Origin: an uncultured Pelagibacteraceae bacterium
GTDB lineage: Bacteria; Pseudomonadota; Alphaproteobacteria; Pelagibacterales; Pelagibacteraceae
NCBI GenBank assembly: GCA_902635335.1
Contig: CACPNO010000003.1
Coordinates: 1-64,000, forward strand
Reading direction: 5' to 3'
Length of the DNA stretch: 64,000 bases
The notes beneath the pieces were generated by a model that worked only from the letters and a program-made list of their open reading frames with translations, was not told where the DNA came from and searched no databases. Both the position numbers and the translations under genes were made by a program. Below are positions 47,316 through 58,387 of this stretch, one piece after another (position 1 is the stretch's first letter; each line of letters begins with the position of its first letter).

Positions 47316-47842
47316 GTTTATTTGCTAACAGAATTTATTCTAAGACAATTACAAGTTTACCTACTTTAACTTTATTTTTAGTCGTAATTTTAGGTTTAAA
47401 TATTAATATTATTTATAAAAATTATGATTTTATTATAAACTTTAGCTACATAGTTGTATTCTTCTGGAGTTTAAAAAAACCAGAGCATCTAGGTTATGGA
47501 TTAATTTTTTTTGCAGGTATTATAAATGATGTAGTTCAAAGTTTACCAATTGGAATATCTTCCCTAGATTATTTATTATTATCTGCGATTGCAGTATTTA
47601 TAAGAAATAGAACAATCATATACAATTTAATTTATGATTGGATATCATTTTTCATAGCAATTTTAATTGTAGGATCGCTAAATTACATTATATTAATAAC
47701 AATATTTAAAATTCCAATTGTCTATGAAAGTTTAATAGTGGGTTTATTCGTTACATTTTTAATTTACCCTATATTTTTCAAAATATTTGTTTGGATAGAT
47801 AATATGGTGCTTATTAAAAAGAATGATAAAAAAAACAGATAA
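47312..47842 (+). CDS. mreD: Rod shape-determining protein MreD (GTG start)
   Basis: Polytopic ~176 aa between mreC and mrdA. Confidence 0.82.
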   Translation: MSLFANRIYSKTITSLPTLTLFLVVILGLNINIIYKNYDFIINFSYIVVFFWSLKKPEHLGYGLIFFAGIINDVVQSLPIGISSLDYLLLSAIAVFIRNRTIIYNLIYDWISFFIAILIVGSLNYIILITIFKIPIVYESLIVGLFVTFLIYPIFFKIFVWIDNMVLIKKNDKKNR

Positions 47843-49769
47843 TTTAAATAAAAATAAAATTATAAGTAGGAGACTTTTTGTTTTAGTTGCTGCAAAAATT
47901 GCGTTACTTGGGATTGTTACTTCAAGATTATATAATCTACAAATTTCTGAAAAGCAAAAATATGAAGTTTTATCCGACAAAAATAGAATTAGAGAGTGGA
48001 AAACTCCACCTCAAAGAGGAATAATAACTGATTATTTTAATAATGTAATTGCGGATAATCAAAGAGTTTATCAAGTTCATTTATCTCTAGAAGAAGTTTC
48101 CAATTTTAATAATTCGATTTTTAAACTTAAAAATATTATTAGTCTTAAAGAGGATGAAATAAAAAAAATATATGAGAAGAAAGAAAAGTCTAAGCCATGG
48201 GATACTTTAATAATTTCTGAAAATTTATCATGGAAAGAATTTTCTAAATTAAATTTGTATTTGCACGAATTAGATGGAGCGAAGCCAGTTTTATCTACTT
48301 CAAGATATTATCCTTATTCCAATGATTTAGTACATGTTGTTGGTTATGTTGGAGATGCAACAATTCAAGATATTCAAAATAAAAAAAAAATAGAGGAAAA
48401 CTTTGTACCAGGTTTAAAAGTTGGAAAAATTGGTATTGAAAACTCAAAAGATACTGACCTAATAGGGAAACATGGAACTAAAAGATATGAAGTAAATGCA
48501 TCAGGAAAAAAAATAAGTGAAATTAGTTATAATAAAGAAACTCAAGGTGAAAATTTAAGAACGACCATAGACTTAGAAATTCAGCAATTAGCTCAAGAAT
48601 TATTAAAAAATCAGGCAGGTTCTATATGTGTCATGGACATATACACAGGTGAAGTAATTGCCATGGCATCGTCTCCAACCTACGATCCAAATAAGTTTAC
48701 GCATGGAATAAGCACCAAAGATTGGAATGAAATTAAAAATAATAAGTTAAGACCTTTATTAAATAAATCATTAGCTGGATTATATTCTCCTGGTTCAACT
48801 ATAAAACCCTTGGTTGCACTTGCTGCACTAGAATATGGGATAATAGACACAAAGTTTAAAATAAACTGTAAAGGCCATGATCATCCATATGAATTGTATG
48901 GAGAAAGATATCATTGTTGGAAAAAAAATGGTCATGGATTAATGAATATGAGAAATGCCATTAAACAGTCATGTGATATTTATTTTTATGAAGTCGCAAG
49001 GCTTTTAGGTGTAGATAAGCTTTCACTAATTGCAAAAAGATATGGTTTAGGTTCAAAAGTTTTAGAAGATTTTTTTTCAGAAGAAAGAAAAGGAATTGTC
49101 CCTTCAACAAAATGGAAAAAACAAGTTTTAGAGCAGCCTTGGTACCTTGGTGAAACTGTAATTACTGGAATAGGACAGGGTTACATTCAGACTACTCCAC
49201 TTCAATTATGTTTGATGACAGCGCAATTGGCTAATGGAGGCTTCAAAATTAAGCCAAATTTAATTTATGATAAAGAAATAGATTTAGATATTATTAAATC
49301 AAAAATTGAAAGCGAAAAAAATAAATCTGTAAGTCAAAATATTTTAAAAGATCAGGAATTTAAATATTATGAAAGACTTTACAGAAATCCAAATAATTTA
49401 AAGTTAGTTCTGGATGCAATGTATGGATCAACCAATGAACAGTTTGGAACCTCCTTTAGATCTAGACACAAAGAAGATAGATACAAGTTTGCTGGAAAAA
49501 CTGGAACTTCTCAAGTCAAAAGAATTACTGATCAAGATAGAGAGCTTGATTTAGACCTTGAAGAGATAGAATATAAAAGTAGAGATCATGCTTTATTTAT
49601 TGCATTTGCGCCTTATGATAAACCAAGATATTCTCTTAGTGTTTTGATAGAGCATGGAGGATCTGGTAGTAAAGCAGCCGCCCCACTAGCAAACAAATTA
49701 ATAAAAAAAATTTTAGATAGGCATGAATTAAGAGAAAAAATTAGAAAAGATTTAAAAAATATTGCATGA
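47823..49769 (+). CDS. mrdA: Penicillin-binding protein 2
   Basis: SPGSTIKP (SxxK), KQSCDIYFYE (SxN), GKTGTSQ (KTG). Confidence 0.96.
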   Translation: MIKKTDNLNKNKIISRRLFVLVAAKIALLGIVTSRLYNLQISEKQKYEVLSDKNRIREWKTPPQRGIITDYFNNVIADNQRVYQVHLSLEEVSNFNNSIFKLKNIISLKEDEIKKIYEKKEKSKPWDTLIISENLSWKEFSKLNLYLHELDGAKPVLSTSRYYPYSNDLVHVVGYVGDATIQDIQNKKKIEENFVPGLKVGKIGIENSKDTDLIGKHGTKRYEVNASGKKISEISYNKETQGENLRTTIDLEIQQLAQELLKNQAGSICVMDIYTGEVIAMASSPTYDPNKFTHGISTKDWNEIKNNKLRPLLNKSLAGLYSPGSTIKPLVALAALEYGIIDTKFKINCKGHDHPYELYGERYHCWKKNGHGLMNMRNAIKQSCDIYFYEVARLLGVDKLSLIAKRYGLGSKVLEDFFSEERKGIVPSTKWKKQVLEQPWYLGETVITGIGQGYIQTTPLQLCLMTAQLANGGFKIKPNLIYDKEIDLDIIKSKIESEKNKSVSQNILKDQEFKYYERLYRNPNNLKLVLDAMYGSTNEQFGTSFRSRHKEDRYKFAGKTGTSQVKRITDQDRELDLDLEEIEYKSRDHALFIAFAPYDKPRYSLSVLIEHGGSGSKAAAPLANKLIKKILDRHELREKIRKDLKNIA

Positions 49770-50896
49770 TACTTTCAACGTCACTAAATTCTACTAGATA
49801 TTCATTTTTTGATAAACTGAAAGCTGTTGATTACTTTTTAATAATAATTGTTGCTATAATTGGTTCAATCAGTGTTATTTCAATTTATTCTACAGAAAGT
49901 GGAAACTTTTCTTTTTACACTAAAAATCATCTTACTAGATTTCTCGTATTTTTTTCTATGTTTTTAGTTCTGTCATTTGTAAGAGTTTCGGTTTGGTATA
50001 GACAGGCATATATTTTTTATATTCTTGGAATTTTACTTTTATTACTTGTAATTTTTTTTGGAATTTCAGCGTCAGGGTCTAAACGATGGATAAATTTTTT
50101 CATAATGAACCTTCAGCCTTCAGAACTGATGAAAATTGCAGTAATAGTTTGTTTTGCGAGATATTACCATCGTATTCAAAGCTCAGACATTCAAAGTTAT
50201 AAATATTTATTACAACCAATTATACTTTTATTGCTACCTTGCTATTTAGTTATAACTCAACCTGATTTAGGAACAGCAATTTTAATAGCAGGAAGTGGAA
50301 TGGCTATTATTTGGTTAGCAGGACTTAATTTAAAATATTTTATATATTCTGGATTAATATTGTTAGTCTCATTACCTTTTGTAATTTCATTTTTAAAACC
50401 ATATCAAAAATCAAGAATATTAACTTTTTTTAATCCAGAAAGAGACCCTCTAGGTGCAGGTTATCAAATAATTCAATCTAAAATAGCAATTGGCTCAGGA
50501 GGGTTGTTGGGTAAAGGTTTCTTGCAAGGCACACAAAGTTATCTTGAATTCTTACCTGAAAAACACACTGACTTTATTTTTACTCTTTTCTCTGAAGAGT
50601 TTGGCTTTGTTGGTTCAATGGTACTAATTTTATTATACACTTTATTAATTTATAGAATAATAAGGATTGGTTTTTCTAGTAGAACATTTTTTTCAAAACT
50701 ATACTGTTTTGGTTTTGCATCTGGTTTATTCTTATATATTTTTGTAAATATAGCTATGGTAATTGGTTTATTGCCAATTGTTGGAGCACCACTTCCTATC
50801 ATGTCATACGGAGGATCATCAATGTTATCAATAATGCTTGGTTTAAGTATCGTAATGAGCTGCAAAATTTACAGTCGAGATCCGATCGGCAATTAA
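49766..50896 (+). CDS. rodA: Rod shape-determining protein RodA (SEDS family)
   Basis: FFNPERDPLGAGYQIIQSKIAIGSGGLLGKGFLQGTQSYLEFLPEKHTDFIFTLFSEEFGF. Confidence 0.97.
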   Translation: MILSTSLNSTRYSFFDKLKAVDYFLIIIVAIIGSISVISIYSTESGNFSFYTKNHLTRFLVFFSMFLVLSFVRVSVWYRQAYIFYILGILLLLLVIFFGISASGSKRWINFFIMNLQPSELMKIAVIVCFARYYHRIQSSDIQSYKYLLQPIILLLLPCYLVITQPDLGTAILIAGSGMAIIWLAGLNLKYFIYSGLILLVSLPFVISFLKPYQKSRILTFFNPERDPLGAGYQIIQSKIAIGSGGLLGKGFLQGTQSYLEFLPEKHTDFIFTLFSEEFGFVGSMVLILLYTLLIYRIIRIGFSSRTFFSKLYCFGFASGLFLYIFVNIAMVIGLLPIVGAPLPIMSYGGSSMLSIMLGLSIVMSCKIYSRDPIGN

Positions 50897-50969
50897 GATT
50901 ATGTAAACAGTTATACACCGCGATCAAATAACATCTATTATAATTAGTTCCACCAACTATATTTTACTA

Positions 50970-52211
50970 ATGTCAGATAAAATTTTAAAGGTTGGTATAA
51001 TAGGAGCGGGAATTCAAGGAGTATGTAATGCTCTTTTTCTTCAAAAAAAAGGATATCAGGTAATCTTATTTGATAGAGATGAACCTGGAAATGCAGCCTC
51101 TTATGGTAATGCAGGTCATTTTTCTCCTTATGCATCAGTCCCTTTAAACAGACCAGATATTTTATCTGATGTTCCATCAATGCTTATGAGCTCAAGAGGA
51201 CCTTTAGCACTTAGATGGAATTATGTTCCAAAAATGATCCCTTGGTTTTCAAAATTTTTAATGAATTGTACTAATGATAAAATGATGCATACCGCAAAAA
51301 ATATGCATCAAATTTTAGATCAATCATTACTGGCTTATGATGAACTATTCGAAGAGATAGATCTAGAAGGTTTAGTTGAAAATAATGGAATTTTATATGT
51401 CTGGAATGAAAAAAATTTAAAAAGCAGAGAATTAGAAATAAAAATTAGAGAAGATCTAGGCGTTAAACAACAAGTGGTAAATAAAAAAGAAATACATGAT
51501 TTAGAACCAAATTTAAAACCATTTTATCATGCAGGTGTTTTCTATGATTATGCAAGACATGCAAGAAATCCAAAAAAAATATTAATAAAGCTATTTGAAA
51601 ATTTTATAAAAAAAGGTGGAAAGTTTTTAAAACTAAATATCCAAGATTTGAATTTTGATGAAGAAAAACCTGTTATAAGATCGGAAACCCAGAGATTTGT
51701 TTTTGATAAATTGGTTATCGCATGTGGTGCGTTTTCGAAAAAACTCACTGATAAACTCCATGAAAATATTCCGCTAGATACCGAAAGAGGGTATCATATT
51801 CATTTTAAAGATTTTGATCATTTAATTTCTAGACCAGTGGTTTATTCTAACAGAGGGTTTGGAATGTCACCAATGGATCAAGGGTTAAGAGTAGTTGGCA
51901 CTGTGGAGTTTGGCGGTCTAGAAAATGCTTTATCAAAATCCAGGATCAAAAACTTAATTCTAAATGCAAAGGATATGCTTGATGGCTTACCTGAGCATAA
52001 AGATGAGTGGTTAGGGTTTAGACCTACACTCCCAGATTTTTTACCAATAATTGGACCATCAAAAAATTATAAAAATGTTTTTTACTCATTTGGTCATCAT
52101 CATTTAGGATGGACTTTAGGTGCAATTTCTGGGAAAATAGTTTCTGGTATGATTGCAAATGAAAATACTAATATGGATTTAAAACCTTACAGTTCAGTTA
52201 GATTTGCCTAA
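50970..52211 (+). CDS. FAD-dependent oxidoreductase, D-amino acid dehydrogenase (DadA-like)
   Basis: VGIIGAGIQGVCNALFLQKKGYQVILFDRDEPGNAASYGNAGHFSPYASVPL; GHHHLGWTLGAISGKIVSGMI. Confidence 0.87.
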   Translation: MSDKILKVGIIGAGIQGVCNALFLQKKGYQVILFDRDEPGNAASYGNAGHFSPYASVPLNRPDILSDVPSMLMSSRGPLALRWNYVPKMIPWFSKFLMNCTNDKMMHTAKNMHQILDQSLLAYDELFEEIDLEGLVENNGILYVWNEKNLKSRELEIKIREDLGVKQQVVNKKEIHDLEPNLKPFYHAGVFYDYARHARNPKKILIKLFENFIKKGGKFLKLNIQDLNFDEEKPVIRSETQRFVFDKLVIACGAFSKKLTDKLHENIPLDTERGYHIHFKDFDHLISRPVVYSNRGFGMSPMDQGLRVVGTVEFGGLENALSKSRIKNLILNAKDMLDGLPEHKDEWLGFRPTLPDFLPIIGPSKNYKNVFYSFGHHHLGWTLGAISGKIVSGMIANENTNMDLKPYSSVRFA

Positions 52212-52225
52212 TAAAGTTTAATAGT

Positions 52226-55200
52226 GTGGAAATTAAACTTGAAGACAAATATAAACTAAGAAAAGGCACTAGATTTTTAACTGGTGCCCAAGCATTAGTC
52301 AGAGTTCCTATCGTTCAAGCTAGAAGAGATAAAAAAAAGAGTCTAAACACTGCGTGCTATATTTCTGGTTACAGAGGTTCACCACTTGGTGGTTATGATC
52401 AACAAATAATAAAAAATAAAAAATATTTAAATGAAAATAATGTTTTCTTTCAACCTGGAATTAATGAGGAACTCGCAGCAACCTCCTTATGGGGCACACA
52501 ACAAGTTAATCTAAGAAAAAAAGATAAATATGATGGTGTATTTGGTATTTGGTATGGTAAAGGACCAGGAGTTGACAGAGCTGGAGATGCTTTAAAGCAT
52601 GTAAACTTAGCAGGTACCTCGAAGTTTGGTGGTGTTATAGCTCTTATGGGAGATGATCACATCTGCGAGTCTTCTACAACTTCGCACCAAAGTGAATTTG
52701 CGATGATAGATGCAATGATACCTTTTTTTAATCCAAGTGGTGTTCAAGAAATATTAGATTATGGGATAATAGGAATTGAATTATCTAGAAAAAGTGGTTG
52801 TTGGGTTGGTATTAAGTGTGTTCATGACAATGTCAGTTCAGGTGCAACAGTTGATTTAGATGAAAACAGAGTTGTTCTTAAAGATATTTCTGAAGAAAAT
52901 TATCCATCCGATGGATTAAATATTAGATTGAAAGATACAGCTCAAGAAAAAGAATATCGCTTACATCATCATAAATTAAAATACATAAAAGAATATTGTA
53001 AATTAAATAATCTAAATAAATTAATTTTTGACTCGGAAAAACCTAGAATTGGAATAATTAGTACTGGAAAATCTTTCTTAGACACCAAACTAGGACTTGA
53101 AAAAATTGGAATAAATAAAGAAGTAGCAAATGATATAGGAATTAAATTTCTTAAAATTGCTATGCCTTGGCCATTAGAAGAAACAGTAATTGAAAAATTT
53201 GCAGAAAATTTAGATAAGATCATTGTAGTTGAGGAAAAAAGATCAATTATTGAGACACAAGTAAAAGAAATTTTATTTAATAAAAACCTAAAAGTAAAAG
53301 TAATTGGAAAAAAAGACGAGAAAAGTAACGATCTGTTTGTTTCGTCTGGAGCTTTAGACCCGGGAGAGATTGGCTTAAAAATTTATGAAACAATAAAATA
53401 TCTAAAATTACCTAAGGATGTGAATAATTTTTCAATGGAGTTGAAATCTTTAACTGACACAACTAATTCAAATATTTCCTTAAAAAGAATCCCACATTTT
53501 TGTTCAGGTTGCCCTCATAATACCTCAACTAGAATTCCAGAAGGTAGTAGAGCAATAACAGGTATTAGTTGTGCTTATCTTGTCGAACATATGGAAAGAG
53601 ATAACGAGGGTTTTTCACAAATGGGATCTGAGGGAGCTACTTGGGTAGGAGAGTCGGTTTTTAGTAATACTGACCATGTTTTTCAAAATATGGGAGATGG
53701 AACTTATATTCACTCTGGAATTCTCTCGATTAGACATGCAGTTGCAGCAAAAACTAAAATGACATTTAAGATATTATACAATGATGCTGTTGCCTTAACC
53801 GGAGGACAAGCATTAGATGGCTTACCAACTGTTGCCCAAATGTCTAAACAGCTTGAAGCAGAAGGAGTTGAAGAAATAGCAATAATTACAGATGAAATTA
53901 AAAAGTATGGTGACACTGGCGGCTTTGCAAAAAATTCAAAAGTTTATGACAGAAAGAATATTATAGATGTTCAAATTGAATTAAGCAAAATAAATGGAAC
54001 GACTGTCATAATTTATGATCAGACTTGTGCAGCAGAGAAAAGAAGAAGACGAAAAAAAGGTATATTAGAGGAACCAAAGAAAAAAATTTTTATCAATAAA
54101 GATTTGTGTGAGGGGTGTGGAGATTGTGGAATACAATCTAATTGTGTTTCAATTGCACCAGTTGAGACTGAGTATGGAAGAAAAAGACAAATCGACCAAT
54201 CATCTTGCAACAAAGATTATACGTGCGTTGATGGGTTTTGCCCTAGCTTTGTAAGTCTTGAGGGTGATATATCTATTAAAAAAAATTACGATGAAACACT
54301 TATAAATAAGATAAATTCAAAAATTGAAGAACCAATACTACCTAAAATAAATAAATCCTATGGAATTATGATCGCTGGTATTGGAGGAACTGGTGTTGTT
54401 ACAATTGGAGCAGTACTTGCAACAGCTGCCCAAATAGATGGTAGAGGATCTGGTGTTCTTGATATGACTGGACTTGCCCAAAAAGGCGGAGCTGTTAAAA
54501 GCTTTTTAAGAATTTTTGAAAAACCAGAGGATGTTGGGGCAATCAGATTATCCTACGGGGATACAAACTTACTTTTAGGATTTGATTTACTAGTATCAAA
54601 TGATTTAGAAATAATAAAAACTTTGGATAAAAAAATTTCAAAACTAATAATTAATACAGATGAAGTAATGCCAGGAGATTTTACACGTGACAAAGATTTT
54701 TATTTACCATTCGAGGAAATGCGAAACAATTTAATTAATATAGCAGGATTAAAGAACATTAAATTTATATCGTCAAACAAAATTACATCTAAGATCTTAG
54801 GAAATTCAATACTATCGAATATGTTTAATGTTGGGATTGCATATCAATCAGGCCTAATACCAATTTCAGCTTCATCAATTGAAAAAGCAATTGAATTAAA
54901 TGGTGCTAGCGTGAAAGATAATATTGATGCCTTCCGATTTGGTAGACATTATGAAGATTTAAAAGAAGAAGTAATTAATATAGTTAAAGATGAACCTGAA
55001 ATATTAGAGAGTTTTGATGCAAAATATCAGAATAGATTTAAATTTTTAGAAGACTATCAAAATAAAAAATATGCTCAAAATTATGAAGATTTGGTGAGTT
55101 ATGCAAAAAAAGTTGACAAAGAAGTTGGAAATGGAAGTCAATTTTCCACAGCAGTATTAAAAAATTACTTTAAATTAATGGCTTATAAAGATGAGTATGA

Positions 55201-55645
55201 AGTATCGAGATTAATGACAAATAAAAAATTCTCAGATGATATAAATAAAAACTTTGAAGGTAACTTTAGTTTTAACTTTTATTTAGCCCCACCAATCTTC
55301 AGTAAAAAAAGTAAAGTAGATGGTAAAGTACTAAAGATTAAATTTGGTGGATGGTTGTTTAATGTATTTAAATTAATCTCAAAATTTAGATTTTTAAGAG
55401 GTACAAAATTTGATCCATTTGGTTATTTAAATGAAAGAAAAAAAGAGAGAGAATTAATAAGAGATTACAAACAAACTATCGTTGATATTGGATCAAAAAT
55501 AAATAAATCAAACTATGAAACAGCTGTCAAAATAGCATCAATACCTGATCAAATAAGAGGATTTGGACACGTCAAAGAAAAGAATATAAAAGAAGCTATA
55601 AATAATAGAACAGATTTACTTAATTCTTTTCATGAAAACTCTTAG
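52226..55645 (+). CDS. Indolepyruvate ferredoxin oxidoreductase, fused alpha+gamma type (GTG start)
   Basis: 1139 aa; YRGSPLGGYDQQ, CSGCPHNTSTRIPEGSRA, Fe-S CEGCGDCGIQSNC, gamma domain IAGIGGTGVVTIGAVLATAAQIDG. Confidence 0.93.
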   Translation: MEIKLEDKYKLRKGTRFLTGAQALVRVPIVQARRDKKKSLNTACYISGYRGSPLGGYDQQIIKNKKYLNENNVFFQPGINEELAATSLWGTQQVNLRKKDKYDGVFGIWYGKGPGVDRAGDALKHVNLAGTSKFGGVIALMGDDHICESSTTSHQSEFAMIDAMIPFFNPSGVQEILDYGIIGIELSRKSGCWVGIKCVHDNVSSGATVDLDENRVVLKDISEENYPSDGLNIRLKDTAQEKEYRLHHHKLKYIKEYCKLNNLNKLIFDSEKPRIGIISTGKSFLDTKLGLEKIGINKEVANDIGIKFLKIAMPWPLEETVIEKFAENLDKIIVVEEKRSIIETQVKEILFNKNLKVKVIGKKDEKSNDLFVSSGALDPGEIGLKIYETIKYLKLPKDVNNFSMELKSLTDTTNSNISLKRIPHFCSGCPHNTSTRIPEGSRAITGISCAYLVEHMERDNEGFSQMGSEGATWVGESVFSNTDHVFQNMGDGTYIHSGILSIRHAVAAKTKMTFKILYNDAVALTGGQALDGLPTVAQMSKQLEAEGVEEIAIITDEIKKYGDTGGFAKNSKVYDRKNIIDVQIELSKINGTTVIIYDQTCAAEKRRRRKKGILEEPKKKIFINKDLCEGCGDCGIQSNCVSIAPVETEYGRKRQIDQSSCNKDYTCVDGFCPSFVSLEGDISIKKNYDETLINKINSKIEEPILPKINKSYGIMIAGIGGTGVVTIGAVLATAAQIDGRGSGVLDMTGLAQKGGAVKSFLRIFEKPEDVGAIRLSYGDTNLLLGFDLLVSNDLEIIKTLDKKISKLIINTDEVMPGDFTRDKDFYLPFEEMRNNLINIAGLKNIKFISSNKITSKILGNSILSNMFNVGIAYQSGLIPISASSIEKAIELNGASVKDNIDAFRFGRHYEDLKEEVINIVKDEPEILESFDAKYQNRFKFLEDYQNKKYAQNYEDLVSYAKKVDKEVGNGSQFSTAVLKNYFKLMAYKDEYEVSRLMTNKKFSDDINKNFEGNFSFNFYLAPPIFSKKSKVDGKVLKIKFGGWLFNVFKLISKFRFLRGTKFDPFGYLNERKKERELIRDYKQTIVDIGSKINKSNYETAVKIASIPDQIRGFGHVKEKNIKEAINNRTDLLNSFHENS

Positions 55646-56537
55646 TCCAATATATTTAGCCACTCTATACTTGGTGCTAGCTTGCTTATTTTGGGCTGGT
55701 AATTTTATAGTAGGTAAAGCTGCAAGTATTATTGATATACCTCCAATATCATTAAATTTTTATAGATGGTTTTTAGCTTGGTTAGTGTTACTCCCATTTA
55801 CTTATAAGGAATTATTAATTAAGAAAAAAATTATATTGGACAATATTTTCTTATTTTCAATTTTAGGAATATTGGCTGTGAGTGTATTTAATTCTGCCCT
55901 TTTTTATTCTTTGAGACATACTCAAGTAATAACTGGAGTGCTTATGATATCTACAGTCCCCGTTATGATAATATTATTTTCATCTTTACTTAAAATTGAG
56001 AAAACAAATTTCTTTCAAATAACTGGTGTATTTCTCTCACTCACAGGTGTTTTGTTTATAATAACTAAAGCAAATTTAAATAATCTGTTAAATTTATCTT
56101 TTAATAAGGGAGATATTTTTGCATTGATTGCCATGTTTGCTTGGTCACTATATTCAGCTCTTTTAAAAAAAAAGGAATTAAATATATCTCCAATTTCTCT
56201 ATTACAGGTCGTTATAACCTTTGGAGTTATTTTTTTAATTCCTATGTATTTTATCGACTACAGTTTGGGTAGCACAATCAAATTAGAAACTTCTTTTTAT
56301 TTAGTTTTGTTTTATGTTGTTTTTTTTCCTGGTCTAATCTCATTTTTATTTTGGATAAAGGGTGTAAAATTAATTGGTGCAAATAGATCTGGGGTTTTTT
56401 TACATTTGATGCCCATACTTGGCGCTATAATGGCTATGATAATTTTCAATGAGAAAATATTATTTTATCATTTCTTAGGTGCAATTTTTATTATTGCTGG
56501 TATTACAATCTCGAATAAAAAAACTCAAAATGCTTAA
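55632..56537 (+). CDS. EamA/DMT-superfamily transporter
   Basis: 10 TM helices in two EamA-like repeats (LACLFWAGNFIVGKAA..., LIAMFAWSLYSALLKKK...). Confidence 0.88.
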   Translation: MKTLSPIYLATLYLVLACLFWAGNFIVGKAASIIDIPPISLNFYRWFLAWLVLLPFTYKELLIKKKIILDNIFLFSILGILAVSVFNSALFYSLRHTQVITGVLMISTVPVMIILFSSLLKIEKTNFFQITGVFLSLTGVLFIITKANLNNLLNLSFNKGDIFALIAMFAWSLYSALLKKKELNISPISLLQVVITFGVIFLIPMYFIDYSLGSTIKLETSFYLVLFYVVFFPGLISFLFWIKGVKLIGANRSGVFLHLMPILGAIMAMIIFNEKILFYHFLGAIFIIAGITISNKKTQNA

Positions 56538-57480
56538 AGTTGCTATTTTAGACGACTACCAAAATATTGCTCAAGAATTTATTGATTTGAAAAATCTTTC
56601 ATCAAAATTTGATATTGAGATTTTTAGTGAACCTTTTGAAAACGAGGAAGATGCCATAGAAAAATTAAAAGAATTTGAAGCTCTGCTTATTATGAGAGAA
56701 AGAACATCAATTAATTCAAATATTATTAAAAGTTTAAAAAAACTAAAATACATCTCTACAAGCGGAATGAGAAATAAAGCCATAGATCTTGAAGCAACAA
56801 AAAAAGCTAAAATTATTGTTACAGGCACAGAAATTAACTCAAATCCAACATGTGAATTAACATGGACCTTAATTTTAGGACTAGCAAGAAATATCAAAGT
56901 GGAAGTTGATAATATGTACCAAGGCTATTGGCAGACAACAGTGGGTGTTGAATTAAAAGGAAAAATTCTTGGTCTCATTGGTTTAGGAAAAGTTGGATCT
57001 CAAGTTGCCAAAATTGGAAAAGCATTTGGTATGCAAGTAATGGCATGGAGTGAAAATCTCAGTCTAGATAAATGTAAAGAGCTTGATGTTTTGCCTTCAA
57101 GCAAAGAAGATATAATCCAAAATTCTGATTTCATATCAATTCATGTACAAGGAGGAGAAAGATATAAAGATTGTTTTAAACTTGCTGAGTTTGATAAAAT
57201 GAAAAAAACTGCCTTTTTGATTAATACCTCTAGAGGTCCGATTGTAAATGAAGATGATTTGATTATAGCACTTTCAACTAATGTAATCGCTGGTGCAGGA
57301 ATTGATGTTTATGATAAAGAACCTTTGCCTGCTGGTCACAAACTAAGATTTGTACCTAATGCACTTTTGCTTCCACACTTAGGCTATGTAACGGCAGAAA
57401 ATTATTCTATTTTTTATACACAAATGATTGAAAATTTAGAAGCTTGTGTTGCTGGCAAGCCCATAAGAGAAATAAAGTAA
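56530..57480 (+). CDS. D-2-hydroxyacid dehydrogenase family protein (SerA/PGDH-like)
   Basis: GKILGLIGLGKVGSQVAKIGKAFGMQVMAW, NTSRGPIVNEDDLI; internal ATG 56530 preferred to ORF start 56479. Confidence 0.9.
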   Translation: MLKVAILDDYQNIAQEFIDLKNLSSKFDIEIFSEPFENEEDAIEKLKEFEALLIMRERTSINSNIIKSLKKLKYISTSGMRNKAIDLEATKKAKIIVTGTEINSNPTCELTWTLILGLARNIKVEVDNMYQGYWQTTVGVELKGKILGLIGLGKVGSQVAKIGKAFGMQVMAWSENLSLDKCKELDVLPSSKEDIIQNSDFISIHVQGGERYKDCFKLAEFDKMKKTAFLINTSRGPIVNEDDLIIALSTNVIAGAGIDVYDKEPLPAGHKLRFVPNALLLPHLGYVTAENYSIFYTQMIENLEACVAGKPIREIK

Positions 57481-57481
57481 A

Positions 57482-58387
57482 GTGGAATTACCAGTTGTAA
57501 ATCATCCTGATTATGAAGCAAAGATTGGTGATGATAATAAATTTCCAATAAAAAAATTTGGTGAATTAGCAAATTTTCTTAAAAAAGAAAAAGTAGTTAA
57601 AAAATTTTATAAACCTGAGCCATGTTCATTCGATACACTTAAAGAGGTTCACTCGGAGGAGTATATTTTAAAAATTAAAAATAAAACATTAGAAGAAACA
57701 CTGGTTAAAAAAATAGGCTTTCCTTTAGTTGATAGTGTCGTAAGAAGATCTTTAGTTGCAACAGGTGGAACCGTGTTAGCTTCTAAATTGGCCATTAATT
57801 ATGGAATAGCTTGTAATACTGCTGGTGGAAGCCACCATGCAATATATGATGAGGGAGCAGGATTTTGTGTTTTTAATGATGTAGCTGTCGCTGCAAAATA
57901 TCTTTTAAATAGAGGACTGGCTAATAAAATTCTCATTTTAGATCTTGATGTTCACCAAGGAAATGGAAATGCAGAAATTTTTAAACATGAAAATAATGTT
58001 TTTACATTTAGCATGCACTCCAAAGTAAATTATCCACCTGTAAAATCTATAAGTGATTTAGATGTTGAGCTTGAACAAGATATGGAAGACGAACAATACT
58101 TGGACATTTTAAAAAAAAATTTAATTCTTTTAAACGATTTTAACTTTGATTTTGTATTTTATATAGCTGGAGTCGATATTCACAAAAATGATAGATTAGG
58201 CAAATTAAATATAACGGACGAAGGTATAGAAAAAAGAGATCAATTAGTAATTCGAAGTTTTTTTGAAAAAAAAATACCAATTTGTGGTGTCTTGGGAGGT
58301 GGATATAACAAAGATTTTGACAAACTTATTGCATTACACTCAAGTTTACATAAAAATTGTAATAAAATTCTTAATGAAGAAAATTAA
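57482..58387 (+). CDS. Histone deacetylase/acetylpolyamine amidohydrolase superfamily protein (GTG start)
   Basis: GGSHHAIYDEGAGFCVFNDVAVAAKYLL, ILDLDVHQGNGNAEIF, AGVDIHKNDRLGKLN. Confidence 0.93.
   Translation: MELPVVNHPDYEAKIGDDNKFPIKKFGELANFLKKEKVVKKFYKPEPCSFDTLKEVHSEEYILKIKNKTLEETLVKKIGFPLVDSVVRRSLVATGGTVLASKLAINYGIACNTAGGSHHAIYDEGAGFCVFNDVAVAAKYLLNRGLANKILILDLDVHQGNGNAEIFKHENNVFTFSMHSKVNYPPVKSISDLDVELEQDMEDEQYLDILKKNLILLNDFNFDFVFYIAGVDIHKNDRLGKLNITDEGIEKRDQLVIRSFFEKKIPICGVLGGGYNKDFDKLIALHSSLHKNCNKILNEEN

Noticed and set aside
58263-58373. Extended N-terminus of MsrB in the ORF track
   Set aside because: Lies inside the HDAC-like gene in another frame; ATG 58374 gives a normal MsrB length.
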